Assembly: GCF_007859655.1 (NCBI RefSeq)
Contig: NZ_CP042304.1
Span: 3,722,501 to 3,786,500, forward strand
Length of the DNA stretch: 64,000 nucleotides
Origin: Devosia ginsengisoli
Lineage (GTDB): Bacteria > Pseudomonadota > Alphaproteobacteria > Rhizobiales > Devosiaceae
Reading direction: 5' to 3'
A program made the translations under genes and the position numbers. Positions 1 through 8,211 of the stretch are shown here, one piece after another (position 1 is the stretch's first letter; every line of letters starts with the position of its first letter). The notes under the pieces were generated by a model, which saw nothing but the letters and a program-made list of their open reading frames with translations, had not been told where the DNA came from and made no database searches.

Positions 1-450
1 GGCCCGCACCTTGCCCGCGCGGACCATCGGGTCATAGGCGCCCAGCGTTTCCTCGTGGCTGGCTTCGGCATCGGGCCAGTGGCTGAAATAGACATCGACA
101 TAGTCGGTCTGCAGGCGCTCCAGCGAAGCATTGAAGCCGGCGGCGATGGCGTCGGGCTTGAGCCCGCCCGGCTTCTTGCCGGAATTGACCTTGGTGAAGA
201 TATGGACGGCGTCGCGATTGCCGCGGGCCTTGAGCCACTTGCCGATAATAGTCTCGCTCATGCCGGGCGGATTGCCGGGGACCCAGTTGGGATAGCCCTC
301 GGCTGTGTCGATGGCCGAAAAGCCCTCATCGACGAAGGCGTCGAGAATGGCGAAGCCGGTCTTTTCGTCGACCGTCCAGCCGAACACATTGCCTCCCAGC
401 ACGAGCGGTTCGATGACGATTTCACTGCGTCCCAGCGGGCGACGGTCCAT
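1..450 (-). CDS. Aldo/keto reductase family protein (C-terminus outside window)
   Basis: The reverse strand encodes the first 150 residues of an aldo/keto reductase, a cytosolic NAD(P)H-dependent carbonyl reductase of the TIM-barrel fold. The start reads MDRRPLGRSEIVIEPLVLGG, the usual beginning of this family, followed by the D-T-A-E-x-Y segment that carries the catalytic Asp and Tyr (AIDTAEGYPN), the lysine strand (IFTKVN) and the DYVDVYFSHWPD segment with the catalytic His. The ATG at 450 has GGAGAAG just upstream. The gene runs off the left edge. The substrate cannot be told from this part. Confidence 0.88.
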   Translation of the reverse strand, partial: MDRRPLGRSEIVIEPLVLGGNVFGWTVDEKTGFAILDAFVDEGFSAIDTAEGYPNWVPGNPPGMSETIIGKWLKARGNRDAVHIFTKVNSGKKPGGLKPDAIAAGFNASLERLQTDYVDVYFSHWPDAEASHEETLGAYDPMVRAGKVRA

Positions 451-476
451 GAGGCTTCTCCATAGTGATGAATGAC

Positions 477-977
477 TTAAACGCCCTCGTCCGGGATCGG
501 TTCGACCGAAACGCGCGGCGCGCAAAAGGCGAGGGCGGCGTTGATGGCATAAAGCGAGCCATCGAGCGGGATGTGATTGGCCGGCATGGCCGAGCCGTCT
601 TCGGGCGCCAGATAGGCCACCGCGCCATGGCTCAGATTATGCAGCACCCAGGAAAAATCGCCGACCAGCCGCGCCCCATAGGGCTCTGCACTTTCGGCGG
701 TGAAGGAGCGGGTTTCCTTGTCCACCGTGATGGCCCAGTCGCCGGCATCGCTCTGCTGCCGGCTGGTATGGATATGGACGCCGGTGGTGAAATCATCCTC
801 GCAGCGCACGGCGATACAGGCATAGGCCTGCGGCGTGGAATTGAGCGCGCAGCCCAAAGCCGCCCGGTCGCCTTCGCCGGGCAGGGGCGAATAATGCCAG
901 CCGGTTTCCTGTGCCGTGGCGGGCAGGACCAGCAGGAGCAGCGCCGGGATCAGGATTTGGGCTGGATGAGATCCCAT
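477..977 (-). CDS. Secreted protein of unknown function
   Basis: A 166-residue protein with a clear signal peptide: a short start, the hydrophobic stretch ILIPALLLLVLPA and a likely cleavage after ATA near residue 22. The mature part is acidic, has four cysteines in its first half and end, and contains no motif I recognise. It would be exported to the periplasm. Its start overlaps the 3' end of the upstream VOC gene by 28 bases on the same strand, so the two are probably co-transcribed. No function is proposed. Confidence 0.6.
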   Translation of the reverse strand: MGSHPAQILIPALLLLVLPATAQETGWHYSPLPGEGDRAALGCALNSTPQAYACIAVRCEDDFTTGVHIHTSRQQSDAGDWAITVDKETRSFTAESAEPYGARLVGDFSWVLHNLSHGAVAYLAPEDGSAMPANHIPLDGSLYAINAALAFCAPRVSVEPIPDEGV

Positions 978-1342
978 TTGTTTCCATAAAGATCGGTGAA
1001 GACGGCGACCGAGCCATAGGCCTCGTGGCGCGGCTCTTCGAGAAAGGTCACGCCGCGCTCGAGCATGGCGGCATGCTCCTTGAGGAAATTGTTGGTCTCG
1101 AGAAAGAACATCACCCGGCCGCCGCCCTGGTTGCCGATGGCGGCGCGCTGGGCCTCGCCATCGGCTTTGGCCAGCAGCAGTTGCGCCCCGGCACGGCCGG
1201 GCGGGGCAACGACGACCCAGCGCTTGCCGTCGCCCAGGTCGCTATCCTCGACCAGGCCGAAACCCAGAATGTCGCAATAGAATGTGATGGCATCGTCATA
1301 ATCGGCGACGAGCAGCGAGACGGTGGCGATGGATTGGCTCAT
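950..1342 (-). CDS. VOC family protein (glyoxalase/bleomycin-resistance fold)
   Basis: A 130-residue single-domain vicinal oxygen chelate protein. It starts MSQSIATVSLLVADYDDAITFYCDILG-like, with the typical first beta-alpha-beta unit, and ends in a segment rich in E-A-Y-G-S-V-A-V-F followed by DLYGNKWDLIQ, the family signature. Members bind a divalent metal and act as small-molecule lyases, dioxygenases or resistance proteins; the substrate is unknown here. I chose the ATG at 1342; an in-frame upstream extension to 1420 lacks family similarity. It shares a transcript with the secreted-protein gene that follows. Confidence 0.8.
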   Translation of the reverse strand: MSQSIATVSLLVADYDDAITFYCDILGFGLVEDSDLGDGKRWVVVAPPGRAGAQLLLAKADGEAQRAAIGNQGGGRVMFFLETNNFLKEHAAMLERGVTFLEEPRHEAYGSVAVFTDLYGNKWDLIQPKS

Positions 1343-1452
1343 GGGAGCATGGATCACCACTGCCACGGCCGGGTCAAGCCACCGCAAGGCCGCCGAACGG
1401 ATCATTCCAAAACCGTCCAATCCTGTGGAAGGATGTTTCCTCCGCCATCAGA

Positions 1453-1468
1453 TTGACCAAATGGTCAA
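1453..1468. promoter_or_regulatory. Candidate operator, perfect palindrome TTGACCA-AA-TGGTCAA
   Basis: A 16-bp dyad with perfect 7-bp arms lies in the divergent gap between the VOC gene and dppA, about 98 bases before the dppA start. The shape resembles operators of GntR/FCD-type regulators, but no regulator gene is adjacent. It could serve either gene. This is inference from symmetry and position only. Confidence 0.4.
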
Positions 1469-1565
1469 ACTGCCTGCTTGCGCTCCCATGGATTCTAGGC
1501 TTTGTTGGCGCCCAAGCCCCGGTGGTAAAGCCGGGTGCGCATAATAGTTTCGGGAGACAACAATC

Positions 1566-3162
1566 ATGAAATTGATGAAAACGCTGCTGGCGGCATCCGC
1601 GGTTCTCGCGCTGACCGTCGGCGCGGCCCAGGCCAAGACGCTGGTTTACTGCTCGGAAGGCTCGCCTGAAGGCTTCGATCCGGCACCCTACACTGCCGGC
1701 ACCACCTTCGACGCCTCCTCGCGTCCGATCTACAACCGCCTGGTGCAGTTCACCAAGGGCGCTTCGACCACCGAGCCCGGCCTGGCCGAGAGCTATGACG
1801 TGTCCGAAGACGGTCTGGAATATACTTTCCACCTGCGCCAGGGCGTGAAGTTCCACACCACCGACTATTTCACCCCCGACCCGCGATTTCAACGCTGACG
1901 ACGTGCTGTTCAGCTTCGAGCGCCAGTGGAAGACCGATCACCCGTGGCATGCCTATTCGACCGGCATCACCTGGGAATATTTCAACTCCATGTCGATGGG
2001 CGACCTGATCTCGGCCATCGAGAAGGTTGACGACTACACCGTCAAGTTCGTGCTGACCCGTCCCGAAGCCCCGTTCATCGCCAACATGGCCATGGACTTC
2101 GCCTCGATCATGTCGGCTGAATATGCCGACCAGCTCGCCGCTGCCGGCACTATGGACATGCTGAACCAGCAGCCGATCGGCACCGGTCCGTTCCAGTTCG
2201 TCAACTACCAGCAGGACGCGGCCATCCGCTATGCCAGCTTCGACGACTACTGGGGCGGCGTGCAGCCGATCGACGACCTGGTCTTCGCCATCACCACCGA
2301 TCCGGCGGTTCGTCTGCAGAAGCTGCAGGCCAATGAATGCCAGATCATGCCCTACCCGAACCCGGCCGACCTGCAGATCATCCAGAATGATGCAAACCTG
2401 CAGATGCTGGTGCAGGAAGGCCTCAATATCGGCTTCCTGGCCTACAACACCCAGCAGCCGCCGTTCGACAACGCTGCCGTCCGCAAGGCCCTCAACATGG
2501 CGATCGACAAGAACGCCATCATCGAGGCCGTGTTCGCCGGCCAGGCCAGCGTCGCCAAGAACCCGATCCCGCCGACCATGTGGTCGTATGACGAAGCCAC
2601 TATCGACGACCCCTACGATCCCGAAGCCTCCAAGGCCGCTCTGGCTGCCGCTGGCGTCGAGAACCTCTCGATGAAGGTCTGGGCAATGCCGGTGTCGCGT
2701 CCGTATAACCCGGATGCCCGCCGCATGGCCGAACTGATCCAGGCCGACTTCGCCGAAGTGGGCGTCAGCGTCGAGATCGTCTCGATGGAATGGGCCGAAT
2801 ATCTCGAGCAGTCGTCCAATGTCGATCGTGACGGCGCCGTGCTGCTTGGCTGGACCGGTGACAATGGCGATCCGGACAACTTCCTGGCCGTGCTGCTCGG
2901 CTGTGACGCCGTTGGCGGCGCCAACCGCGCCCAGTGGTGCAACGAGGAATTCGACGCCCTCATCCAGGAAGCCAAGACCATTTCCGACCAGGCCGAGCGC
3001 ACCGCGCTCTACATCAAGGCCCAGGAAGTGTTCAAGCGCGAAGCCCCGTGGGCGACCATTGCCCACTCGCTGGTCTTCATGCCGATGAGCACCAAGGTCA
3101 CCGGCTATGTCATGGACCCCAAGGGCACCCACGCCTTTGACGGCGTCGACATCACCGAGTAA
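1566..3162 (+). CDS. dppA: Dipeptide ABC transporter substrate-binding protein, frameshifted
   Basis: A periplasmic family-5 solute-binding protein that would deliver peptides to the DppBCDF transporter encoded downstream. The signal peptide is [20 protein letters not shown] with cleavage after AQA. Frame 1 covers 1566-1898 (110 aa) and frame 2 covers 1903-3162 (419 aa). Across the junction the expected DppA text [19 protein letters not shown] is recovered if one C is removed from the CCCCC run at 1873-1877. Both halves otherwise align with one continuous DppA of about 530 residues, and the rest of the operon is intact, so a sequencing or assembly error is likely; a real recent mutation is the alternative. 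A strong hairpin separates it from dppB. Confidence 0.9.
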
Positions 3163-3171
3163 TCGGGACCT

Positions 3172-3205
3172 GAGCGGCCCTGCGATTTCGATCGCAGGGC
3201 CGCTC
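3172..3205 (+). promoter_or_regulatory. Strong hairpin with TTCG loop between dppA and dppB
   Basis: A perfect 15-bp stem (GAGCGGCCCTGCGAT and its complement) is closed by a TTCG tetraloop ten bases after the dppA stop. No T-run follows, so it is more likely an mRNA-stabilising or attenuating structure than a full terminator. Such structures are common after binding-protein genes and allow more binding protein than permease to be made. Confidence 0.7.
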
Positions 3206-3220
3206 GGCATTTCTATGGCC

Positions 3221-3265
3221 GCGTTTCCGAAGCGCAGAAGTGGTATCCGCTTTTGCTGGAAACGC
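3221..3265. repeat. Imperfect intergenic palindrome
   Basis: GCGTTTCC at 3221-3228 is complementary to GGAAACGC at 3258-3265, with a partly paired interior (AGCGCAGAAG against CGCTTTTGCT). Palindromes with these GCGTTTCC/GGAAACGC ends are common between genes in Rhizobiales genomes, as far as I recall. It lies just before dppB. Confidence 0.45.
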
Positions 3266-3312
3266 TCTAGGCCCGGGGGCGGTTCTGCCGCCCCCGGCCT
3301 CCCGGAAAGCAC

Positions 3313-4320
3313 ATGATCCGTTTCATTCTCCATCGCCTGCTGCTGATCATACCGACCTTTATCGGTATCACGATCGTGGCTTTCGCTTTCGTCCGCGTCC
3401 TGCCGGGCGACCCCATTCTCCTCATCGCCGGCGAGCGCAGCGTTTCGCCCGAGCGCTATCAGGCGCTCCTCACCCAGTTCGGCTACGACCGCCCGATCTG
3501 GGTGCAGTATTGGGACTATCTGGCTGGCATCTTCCGCGGTGATTTCGGCACATCCATTTCCACCAAGCGGCCGGTGGTGCGCGATTTCCTGACGCTGTTC
3601 CCGGCCACGGTGGAACTGTCCTTCTGCGCCACGCTCTTCGCCGTCATCCTGGGCATTCCGGCCGGCGTCATCGCCGCGGTCAAGCGCGGCTCCTGGTATG
3701 ACCAGACGCTGATGGGCACCGCTTTGGTCGGCTATTCCATGCCGATCTTCTGGCTGGGCCTGCTGCTGATCATCTTCTTTTCCGGCTATCTCGGCTGGAC
3801 CCCGGTCTCGGGCCGCATCGACCTGCTGTATTTCTTCCCCACGGTGACCGGCTTCATGACCATCGACTCCCTGCTGTCAGCGCAGGATGGCGCCTTCATC
3901 TCGGCATTGCGGCACTTGATTCTGCCGACCATCACGCTGGGTACGATCCCGCTGGCGGTGATTGCGCGCCAGACCCGCTCGGCCATGCTCGAAGTGCTGG
4001 GGGACGACTATGTGCGCACCGCCCGCGCCAAGGGTCTGGCGCCGCGCCAGGTGGTGGGCCAGCACGCTTTGCGCAATGCGCTGATCCCCGTCGTGACCAC
4101 GATCGGCCTGCAGGTCGGCGTGATGATGGCGGGTGCCATCCTCACCGAGACGATCTTCTCCTGGCCGGGTATCGGCAAGTGGATGGTCGACGCCATTTCC
4201 CGCCGTGACTATCCGGTGGTGCAGGCGGGCCTGTTGCTGATCGCGCTGATCGTCATGGCGGTCAATCTCATCGTCGATGTGCTCTACGGGCTCATCAACC
4301 CCCGCATCCGGCACCATTAG
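3313..4320 (+). CDS. dppB: Dipeptide ABC transporter permease DppB
   Basis: A 335-residue inner-membrane permease of the DppB/OppB family. It begins MIRFILHRLLLIIPTFIGIT, the conserved first membrane helix with N-terminal permease motif, and continues to the EAA-loop region R-T-A-R-A-K-G-L-A-P-R-Q-V-V that contacts the ATPases, then ETIFSWPGIGKWM, a signature of this family. About six membrane helices are expected. It pairs with DppC to form the transmembrane channel. The gene lies 150 bases after dppA and nine bases before dppC, in one operon. Confidence 0.95.
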   Translation: MIRFILHRLLLIIPTFIGITIVAFAFVRVLPGDPILLIAGERSVSPERYQALLTQFGYDRPIWVQYWDYLAGIFRGDFGTSISTKRPVVRDFLTLFPATVELSFCATLFAVILGIPAGVIAAVKRGSWYDQTLMGTALVGYSMPIFWLGLLLIIFFSGYLGWTPVSGRIDLLYFFPTVTGFMTIDSLLSAQDGAFISALRHLILPTITLGTIPLAVIARQTRSAMLEVLGDDYVRTARAKGLAPRQVVGQHALRNALIPVVTTIGLQVGVMMAGAILTETIFSWPGIGKWMVDAISRRDYPVVQAGLLLIALIVMAVNLIVDVLYGLINPRIRHH

Positions 4321-4328
4321 GAGGCGAC

Positions 4329-5243
4329 ATGTCCACTCCCGTTACCGTCGCCGACCCGAATGCCGCGCCCAAGATCAGCCCGCTGATCCAGCTGCGTGAA
4401 TTCTGGTATTATTTCTCCGTCAATCGCGGTGCCGTCATCGGCCTCGTCGTCTTCATCCTGCTGGTGCTGACGGCGCTCTTCGCCAACTGGATCGCGCCGC
4501 ATTCTCCCATCCAGCAATATCGCGATGCACTGCTGGTGCCGCCGGCCTGGGTCGAGGGCGGTCGCATGGACTTCCTGCTCGGCACCGATGCGGTGGGCCG
4601 CGATATCCTGTCCCGCCTGATCCACGGTGCGCGCTATTCGCTGCTGATCGGCGCCGTCGTGGTGGTGGTTGCCCTGTCCGTCGGCATCGTCTTCGGCCTC
4701 ATTGCCGGCTATGCCGGTGGCTGGGTCGATACCGTGCTGATGCGCATCATGGACCTGGTCCTGGCTTTCCCCTCGCTGCTGCTGGCTTTGGTCATGGTGG
4801 CCATTCTGGGGCCCGGCCTGATCAATATGATGATCGCCATCGCCCTGGTGTTTCAGCCCCATTTCGTACGCCTGACCCGTTCGGCCGTGCTGGGGGAGCT
4901 GGGCAAGGATTACGTGACGTCGGCCCGCGTGGCCGGCGCCGGCCATATGCGGCTGATGTTCAAGACCATCCTGCCCAATTGCTTGGCCCCGCTGATCGTG
5001 CAGGCCACGCTGAGCTTTTCGAGCGCTATTCTCGACGCTGCGGCGCTTGGCTTCCTCGGCCTCGGCGCCCAGCCGCCGACTCCCGAATGGGGCACAATGC
5101 TGGCCGAGGCGCGCCAGTTCATCCTGCGCGCCTGGTGGGTGGTGACCTTCCCCGGCCTGGCCATTCTCATCACGGTGCTGGCGATCAACCTCGTCGGCGA
5201 CGGGTTGCGCGACGCGCTCGACCCCAAGCTCAAGAGGAGCTGA
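4329..5243 (+). CDS. dppC: Dipeptide ABC transporter permease DppC
   Basis: A 304-residue permease of the DppC/OppC family. After a cytoplasmic N-terminus comes the OppC_N helix (RGAVIGLVVFILLVLTALFA), then the family motif FLLGTDAVGRDILSRLIHGAR, the EAA loop (DYVTSARVAGAGHMRLMF) and GLGAQPPTPEWGTML near the C-terminus, all standard. It completes the channel with DppB. It starts eight bases after the dppB stop with GGAGGCGAC as ribosome binding site, and dppD follows three bases after its stop, so coupling is tight. Confidence 0.95.
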   Translation: MSTPVTVADPNAAPKISPLIQLREFWYYFSVNRGAVIGLVVFILLVLTALFANWIAPHSPIQQYRDALLVPPAWVEGGRMDFLLGTDAVGRDILSRLIHGARYSLLIGAVVVVVALSVGIVFGLIAGYAGGWVDTVLMRIMDLVLAFPSLLLALVMVAILGPGLINMMIAIALVFQPHFVRLTRSAVLGELGKDYVTSARVAGAGHMRLMFKTILPNCLAPLIVQATLSFSSAILDAAALGFLGLGAQPPTPEWGTMLAEARQFILRAWWVVTFPGLAILITVLAINLVGDGLRDALDPKLKRS

Positions 5244-5246
5244 TCC

Positions 5247-6089
5247 ATGGCTCTGCTTGATATCAAGAACCTCACCGTGGCCTTCGATACGTCGGTGGGC
5301 CTGTTCAAGGCGGTGGACGGCATCGACGTTTCGGTCGATGCCCGCGAAGTGCTGGCCATTGTCGGGGAATCGGGCTCCGGCAAGTCGGTGGCCATGCTGG
5401 CGGTGATGGGGCTATTGCCCGGCACCGCCACGGTCACTGCCGACAGGATGGAATTCGAAGGCCGGGACCTGCTGACCATGAGCGCGCGCGACAAGCGGCG
5501 CATCATCGGCAAGGACATTGCCATGATCTTCCAGGAGCCGGTGGCGAGCCTCAATCCGTGCTTCACCGTCGGTTTCCAGATCGAGGAAGTGCTTAGCCGC
5601 CATATGGATCTCAAGGGCAAGGCGGCGCGCAATCGCGCCATCGAGCTGCTGCAACTGGTGGGTATCAAGGACGCGGCCGACCGGCTCGGCGCCTTCCCGC
5701 ACCAGATGAGCGGCGGCCAGTGCCAGCGCGTGATGATCGCCATGGCCATTGCCTGCAATCCCAAGCTGCTGATCGCGGACGAGCCGACCACGGCGCTCGA
5801 CGTGACCATCCAGAAGCAGATCCTCGACCTGCTGGTGCAGTTGCAGGCCGATACCGGCATGGGGCTGATCATGATCACCCATGACATGGGCGTGGTGGCC
5901 GAGACGGCCGACCGGGTGATCGTGCAATATAAGGGGCACAAGATGGAGGAGGCCGATGTGCTGACCCTCTTCGAGAACCCCGCCTCGAAATATACCCGCG
6001 CGCTGCTCTCGGCCCTGCCGGAAAATGCGGTGGGCGATCGCCTGCCGACCGTGGCCGACTACAATTTTGCGCAGGAGGTCGGCCAATGA
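5247..6089 (+). CDS. dppD: Dipeptide ABC transporter ATP-binding protein DppD
   Basis: A 280-residue ATPase subunit. Walker A is GESGSGKS near residue 39, the Q-loop is FQEP, the ABC signature is MSGGQCQRV and Walker B is [12 protein letters not shown], followed by the switch His (MITHD). It energises peptide uptake with DppF. The protein ends soon after [15 protein letters not shown] and lacks the longer C-terminal oligo_HPY extension with the Gx-C-x-F-x-P-R-C motif found in Escherichia coli DppD, which is about 327 residues. The last four bases overlap dppF (ATGA). Confidence 0.94.
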   Translation: MALLDIKNLTVAFDTSVGLFKAVDGIDVSVDAREVLAIVGESGSGKSVAMLAVMGLLPGTATVTADRMEFEGRDLLTMSARDKRRIIGKDIAMIFQEPVASLNPCFTVGFQIEEVLSRHMDLKGKAARNRAIELLQLVGIKDAADRLGAFPHQMSGGQCQRVMIAMAIACNPKLLIADEPTTALDVTIQKQILDLLVQLQADTGMGLIMITHDMGVVAETADRVIVQYKGHKMEEADVLTLFENPASKYTRALLSALPENAVGDRLPTVADYNFAQEVGQ

Positions 6090-6919
6090 CCACGCCCGTC
6101 CTCGAAGTGCGCGACCTCAAGCGCGATTATGTGACCTCGGGCGGCCTGTTCCGCCCGGCCAGGGTGGTGCATGCCGTCAAGGGCGTGAACTTCAAGCTCG
6201 AAAAGGGCAAGACGCTGGCCGTGGTCGGCGAAAGCGGCTGCGGCAAGTCCACCCTGGCGCGCATGATCACACTGATCGACCAGCAGACCTCGGGCGATAT
6301 CCTGATCGACGGCGAGACCGTGGACAAGAGCCACGGCGTGACTCGCGCCATGCGCCAGAAGGTGCAGATCGTCTTCCAGAACCCCTATGGCTCGCTCAAT
6401 CCGCGCCAGAAGATCGGCGAAGTGCTGGCCGAGCCGCTGCTGCTCAATACCGACATGCCCAACGACGAGCGGCGGCAGAAAGCCATGCAGATGCTGCTCA
6501 AGGTCGGCCTCGGCCCCGAGCATTTCAACCGCTATCCACACATGTTCTCGGGCGGTCAGCGCCAGCGCATCGCCATTGCGCGGGCACTGATGCTCAATCC
6601 GAGCTTCCTCGTGCTGGACGAGCCGGTCTCGGCGCTGGACCTTTCCGTGCAGGCGCAGATCCTCAACCTGCTCAAGGACCTGCAGGACGAGTTCGGGCTG
6701 ACCTATGTGTTCATCAGCCATGACCTTTCCGTGGTGCGCTACATCGCCGACGAGGTGATGGTGATGTATTTCGGCGACGTGGTGGAACACGGCACGCGCG
6801 ACGAAGTGTTCAGCAATCCGCAGCACGAGTATACGCGGACGCTGTTTGCCGCGACGCCGAAGTCCTCCGTAGAGAGCATCAAGGAGCGGCTGGCGAAGAA
6901 GGCGGCGCTGGCGGGGTAA
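6086..6919 (+). CDS. dppF: Dipeptide ABC transporter ATP-binding protein DppF
   Basis: A 277-residue second ATPase of the transporter. It shows Walker [10 protein letters not shown], the signature FSGGQRQRI, Walker [13 protein letters not shown] and the switch [11 protein letters not shown]. Like its partner it is shorter than the E. coli protein (about 334 residues) because the C-terminal extension is nearly absent; it ends [18 protein letters not shown] plus a basic tail. The start overlaps the dppD stop by four bases. An intergenic palindromic repeat follows and may end the transcript. Confidence 0.94.
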   Translation: MTTPVLEVRDLKRDYVTSGGLFRPARVVHAVKGVNFKLEKGKTLAVVGESGCGKSTLARMITLIDQQTSGDILIDGETVDKSHGVTRAMRQKVQIVFQNPYGSLNPRQKIGEVLAEPLLLNTDMPNDERRQKAMQMLLKVGLGPEHFNRYPHMFSGGQRQRIAIARALMLNPSFLVLDEPVSALDLSVQAQILNLLKDLQDEFGLTYVFISHDLSVVRYIADEVMVMYFGDVVEHGTRDEVFSNPQHEYTRTLFAATPKSSVESIKERLAKKAALAG

Positions 6920-6940
6920 GGCGGGCGCTAAAAACTCGAT

Positions 6941-7026
6941 CGTCACCCTCGGGCTTGACCCGAGGGCCCTATACTTGCTGAACCCTCGTTAAGTGCAGAG
7001 CCCTCGGGTCAGGCCCGAGGGTGACG
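6941..7026. repeat. Intergenic palindromic repeat, family A copy 1
   Basis: GTCACCCTCGGGCTTGACCC opens the element and its near-complement GGGTCAGGCCCGAGGGTGAC closes it, with a further inner GGGCCC/GGGCTC-type stem and a core containing TACTTGCTGA and TTAAGTGCA. A second copy with the same ends and core lies at 30579-30665. It sits between the convergent dppF and oxidoreductase genes and could act as a bidirectional terminator. Confidence 0.8.
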
Positions 7027-7064
7027 GTCTGTGGTGTGGGTAGCATTCAGCACATGCTGGATCG

Positions 7065-8102
7065 TCAGGAAGAAACCACCACCCGTTTCCCCTCCCGCGA
7101 CGACGCCATCACCGCCTCGATCAACCGATGCACATGCAAAGCCGTATGCCCGTTGCTGAGCGGCTGGCGGTCGTGGCGCACGGCGTCGGCGAAGTCGGCG
7201 ATCTGGGCGGCGTGCCAGTCGAAGGGGAAGGCCATGGGATCGGCACCGCCGCCACCCTGGCTGGTTTCGCCCTCGGTGATGGTCTCGCCCGCCATGGTGC
7301 GGATGGTGAGATTGCCTGCTGTGAGCGTGGCGGTGGCATGGGCGAAATTGAGCGTCAGGCTTTCCGGCCCGCCGGGGAAGCTGGCCGTGGTAGCCATGAC
7401 GGCACCGACCGCGCCATTGGAAAATTCGAGTCCGGCCGAAACGAAATCCTCGGTCTCCATCTTGTGCAGGCGCGTGGTCCTGGCCATGGCGGTGACGGCA
7501 TCGACCGGGCCGCACAGGCTGAGCATCAGGTCGAGCGAATGGATGGCCTGGGTGATGAGCACGCCGCCACCATCCTGCGCCACCGTGCCCCTGCCGGGCT
7601 GGTCGTAATAGCCGGCCTGCGGGCGCCACCATGGCACCACCAGATGGGCCGCTTCGAGCCGGCCATAGCGCTCCTCAGCGACGATCTCGGCCAAGAGGCG
7701 CGAGGCGTGGCGGAAGCGGAACTGGAAGATGATGCCGAGTTTGACGCCGGCCGCGTCGCAGGTGGCGACGATGCGCTCGGCGGCCGCCAGCGTGCGCTCC
7801 ACCGGCTTTTCCATAAGCACATGCTTGCCGGCGCGGGCGGCCGCGGCAACGAGGTCCTCGCGGGCATTGGGGGTGGTGAGGATAAGGATGGCGTCGACCT
7901 TGTCATCGGCCAGCAGCGCCTCGTAGCTGTCGGCGGGCGGGAAGCCATAGGTCTGGCAGAAGGTTTCGAGCTCGGCGCGATTGCGGCGATAGACCCCGCG
8001 CACATCGATGCTGCCGGCCAGCGACTGCAGCGCCAAGGCATGCGGCTTGGCCCCCATGCCGGCGCCAACCACGCCAATGCCAAAACGCTTCTGCTCGTTC
8101 AT
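7065..8102 (-). CDS. Gfo/Idh/MocA family oxidoreductase
   Basis: A 345-residue NAD(P)-dependent oxidoreductase of the glucose-fructose oxidoreductase family. The N-terminal Rossmann fold has GIGVVGAGMGAKPHA, then LTTPNAREDL and the catalytic-site strand KHVLMEKPVERT with the family EKP motif. The C-terminal half has GGGVLITQAIHSLDLML, the usual G-G-x-x-x-D/Q...H-x-x-D segment. The ATG at 8102 is preferred over one 18 bases upstream because GGAG precedes it by a proper distance. Substrates are usually sugars or cyclitols; none is indicated by neighbours. Confidence 0.88.
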   Translation of the reverse strand: MNEQKRFGIGVVGAGMGAKPHALALQSLAGSIDVRGVYRRNRAELETFCQTYGFPPADSYEALLADDKVDAILILTTPNAREDLVAAAARAGKHVLMEKPVERTLAAAERIVATCDAAGVKLGIIFQFRFRHASRLLAEIVAEERYGRLEAAHLVVPWWRPQAGYYDQPGRGTVAQDGGGVLITQAIHSLDLMLSLCGPVDAVTAMARTTRLHKMETEDFVSAGLEFSNGAVGAVMATTASFPGGPESLTLNFAHATATLTAGNLTIRTMAGETITEGETSQGGGGADPMAFPFDWHAAQIADFADAVRHDRQPLSNGHTALHVHRLIEAVMASSREGKRVVVSS

Positions 8103-8211
8103 GCCAGTCTCCAGTTCCATACAAGATGGTCTTGTAGCCCAGCATCGCGTTCGCGCGAAGGCGGGAATCCATCTTTCGCGCGGGAGAGTCCCGCATCACG
8201 GGAATGGCCGG

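Noticed and set aside
1870..3333. Minus-strand frame of 487 codons opposite dppA
   Set aside because: Shadow of dppA; composition is typical of an antisense reading.
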